The notes beneath the pieces are model-generated. The model made no database searches and was not told the origin of the DNA. It saw nothing but the letters and a program-made list of their open reading frames with translations. From assembly GCF_900129805.1 (NCBI RefSeq), contig NZ_FQWY01000008.1:1-64000 (forward strand): a stretch of 64,000 nt of DNA, written 5' to 3'. This document shows positions 63,817 to 64,000 of the stretch, piece after piece (position 1 is the first letter of the stretch; every line of letters begins with the position of its first letter). Source of the DNA: Thermosyntropha lipolytica DSM 11003. Lineage in GTDB: Bacteria; Bacillota; Syntrophomonadia; Syntrophomonadales; Syntrophomonadaceae. The position numbers and the translations under genes were made by a program.

Positions 63817-64000
63817 CTAAGCCTGATTGTTAGTGCCTGTAATCGGGGTGTAAACCCTTGTAGCCATTTCCCGGTCTAAAAGCAGAATCCCTTTGGGATC
63901 ATCCTTCACAAACCGGAAAGAGGCCAGGTTTTTCTCGGCATTTTCCTCTTCTTCCACCTGCTCGTTCACAAACCACTGTAAAAACATTACGGTCTTATGA
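63817..64000 (-). CDS. Ferritin, C-terminal part (cut by window edge)
   Basis: The frame enters from the right edge and stops with TAG at 63819-63817. It has TVMFLQWFVNEQVEEEE, the end of helix C/D of bacterial ferritin (FtnA) with metal-binding glutamates, then a 40-residue tail. The N-terminal part lies outside the window. It stores iron. Confidence 0.85.
   Translation of the reverse strand, partial: HKTVMFLQWFVNEQVEEEENAEKNLASFRFVKDDPKGILLLDREMATRVYTPITGTNNQA

Noticed and set aside
1-64000. CRISPR arrays, tRNA and rRNA genes
   Set aside because: No repeat-spacer pattern, no cloverleaf with CCA context and no rRNA segments were seen.

Overview
The window reads as one chromosomal segment of a low-to-mid GC, endospore-forming anaerobic Firmicute. 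The spoIIIAA-AH operon, Asp23/AmaP, the Spo-type operon order and type IV pilus genes without the outer-membrane parts PilP and PilQ point to a monoderm spore-former. A long-chain acyl-CoA ligase with a TetR regulator, a two-part AccC plus PycB-like carboxylase, and a Mo/Fe-S/NrfD respiratory complex suggest a fatty-acid-using or syntrophic clostridial lineage such as Syntrophomonadaceae (for example a Thermosyntropha- or Syntrophomonas-like organism). That assignment is inference from gene content. No rRNA, tRNA or CRISPR array was found.

Layout. 1-286 holds the tail of a transposase. 304-17160, all on the minus strand, is a long housekeeping run that is transcribed from high to low coordinates: pycB/accB fusion, accC, asp23, amaP, DUF2273, nusB, a TsaD paralogue, a FolD-like protein, xseA, xseB, ispA, a ~590-nt structured RNA that I identify as OLE RNA, its membrane partner oapA, dxs, tlyA, nadK, mnmM/ytqB, argR and recN. 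17333-22491 is the complete spoIIIA operon. 22639-32396 is a cell-surface sugar cluster (rfbB, rfbA, wecE-like, ArnC/DPM-like GT2, ATP-grasp ligase, a complete NMT1/SsuABC-type ABC transporter, a GT-C-like membrane protein). 32498-39087 holds a tandem rhodanese lipoprotein, a divergent LysR regulator and a Psr/Phs-type molybdoenzyme operon with TorD chaperone. 39272-44682 holds a zinc-ribbon protein, efp, an M24 peptidase, aroQ and tldE/tldD. 44791-59256 is a type IV pilus locus in two divergent arms (pilB-T-C-A-D, three minor pilins and pilM-N-O on minus; three more unusual minor pilins on plus). 59515-64000 has an acyl-CoA ligase, TetR, a novel membrane protein preceded by a ten-G tract, a 62-residue ferritin-like protein and a partial ferritin.

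Most notable points: the OLE RNA/OapA pair inside the isoprenoid operon; a FolD-family protein in which all three catalytic residues are replaced; an Arn-like aminosugar pathway in a monoderm, combined with an ATP-grasp ligase and an ABC transporter; an AccB domain fused to a carboxyltransferase with a possible internal start; a prepilin with no normal start next to (AT)7 and a G run; and two separate sets of minor pilins, one with very large C-terminal domains.
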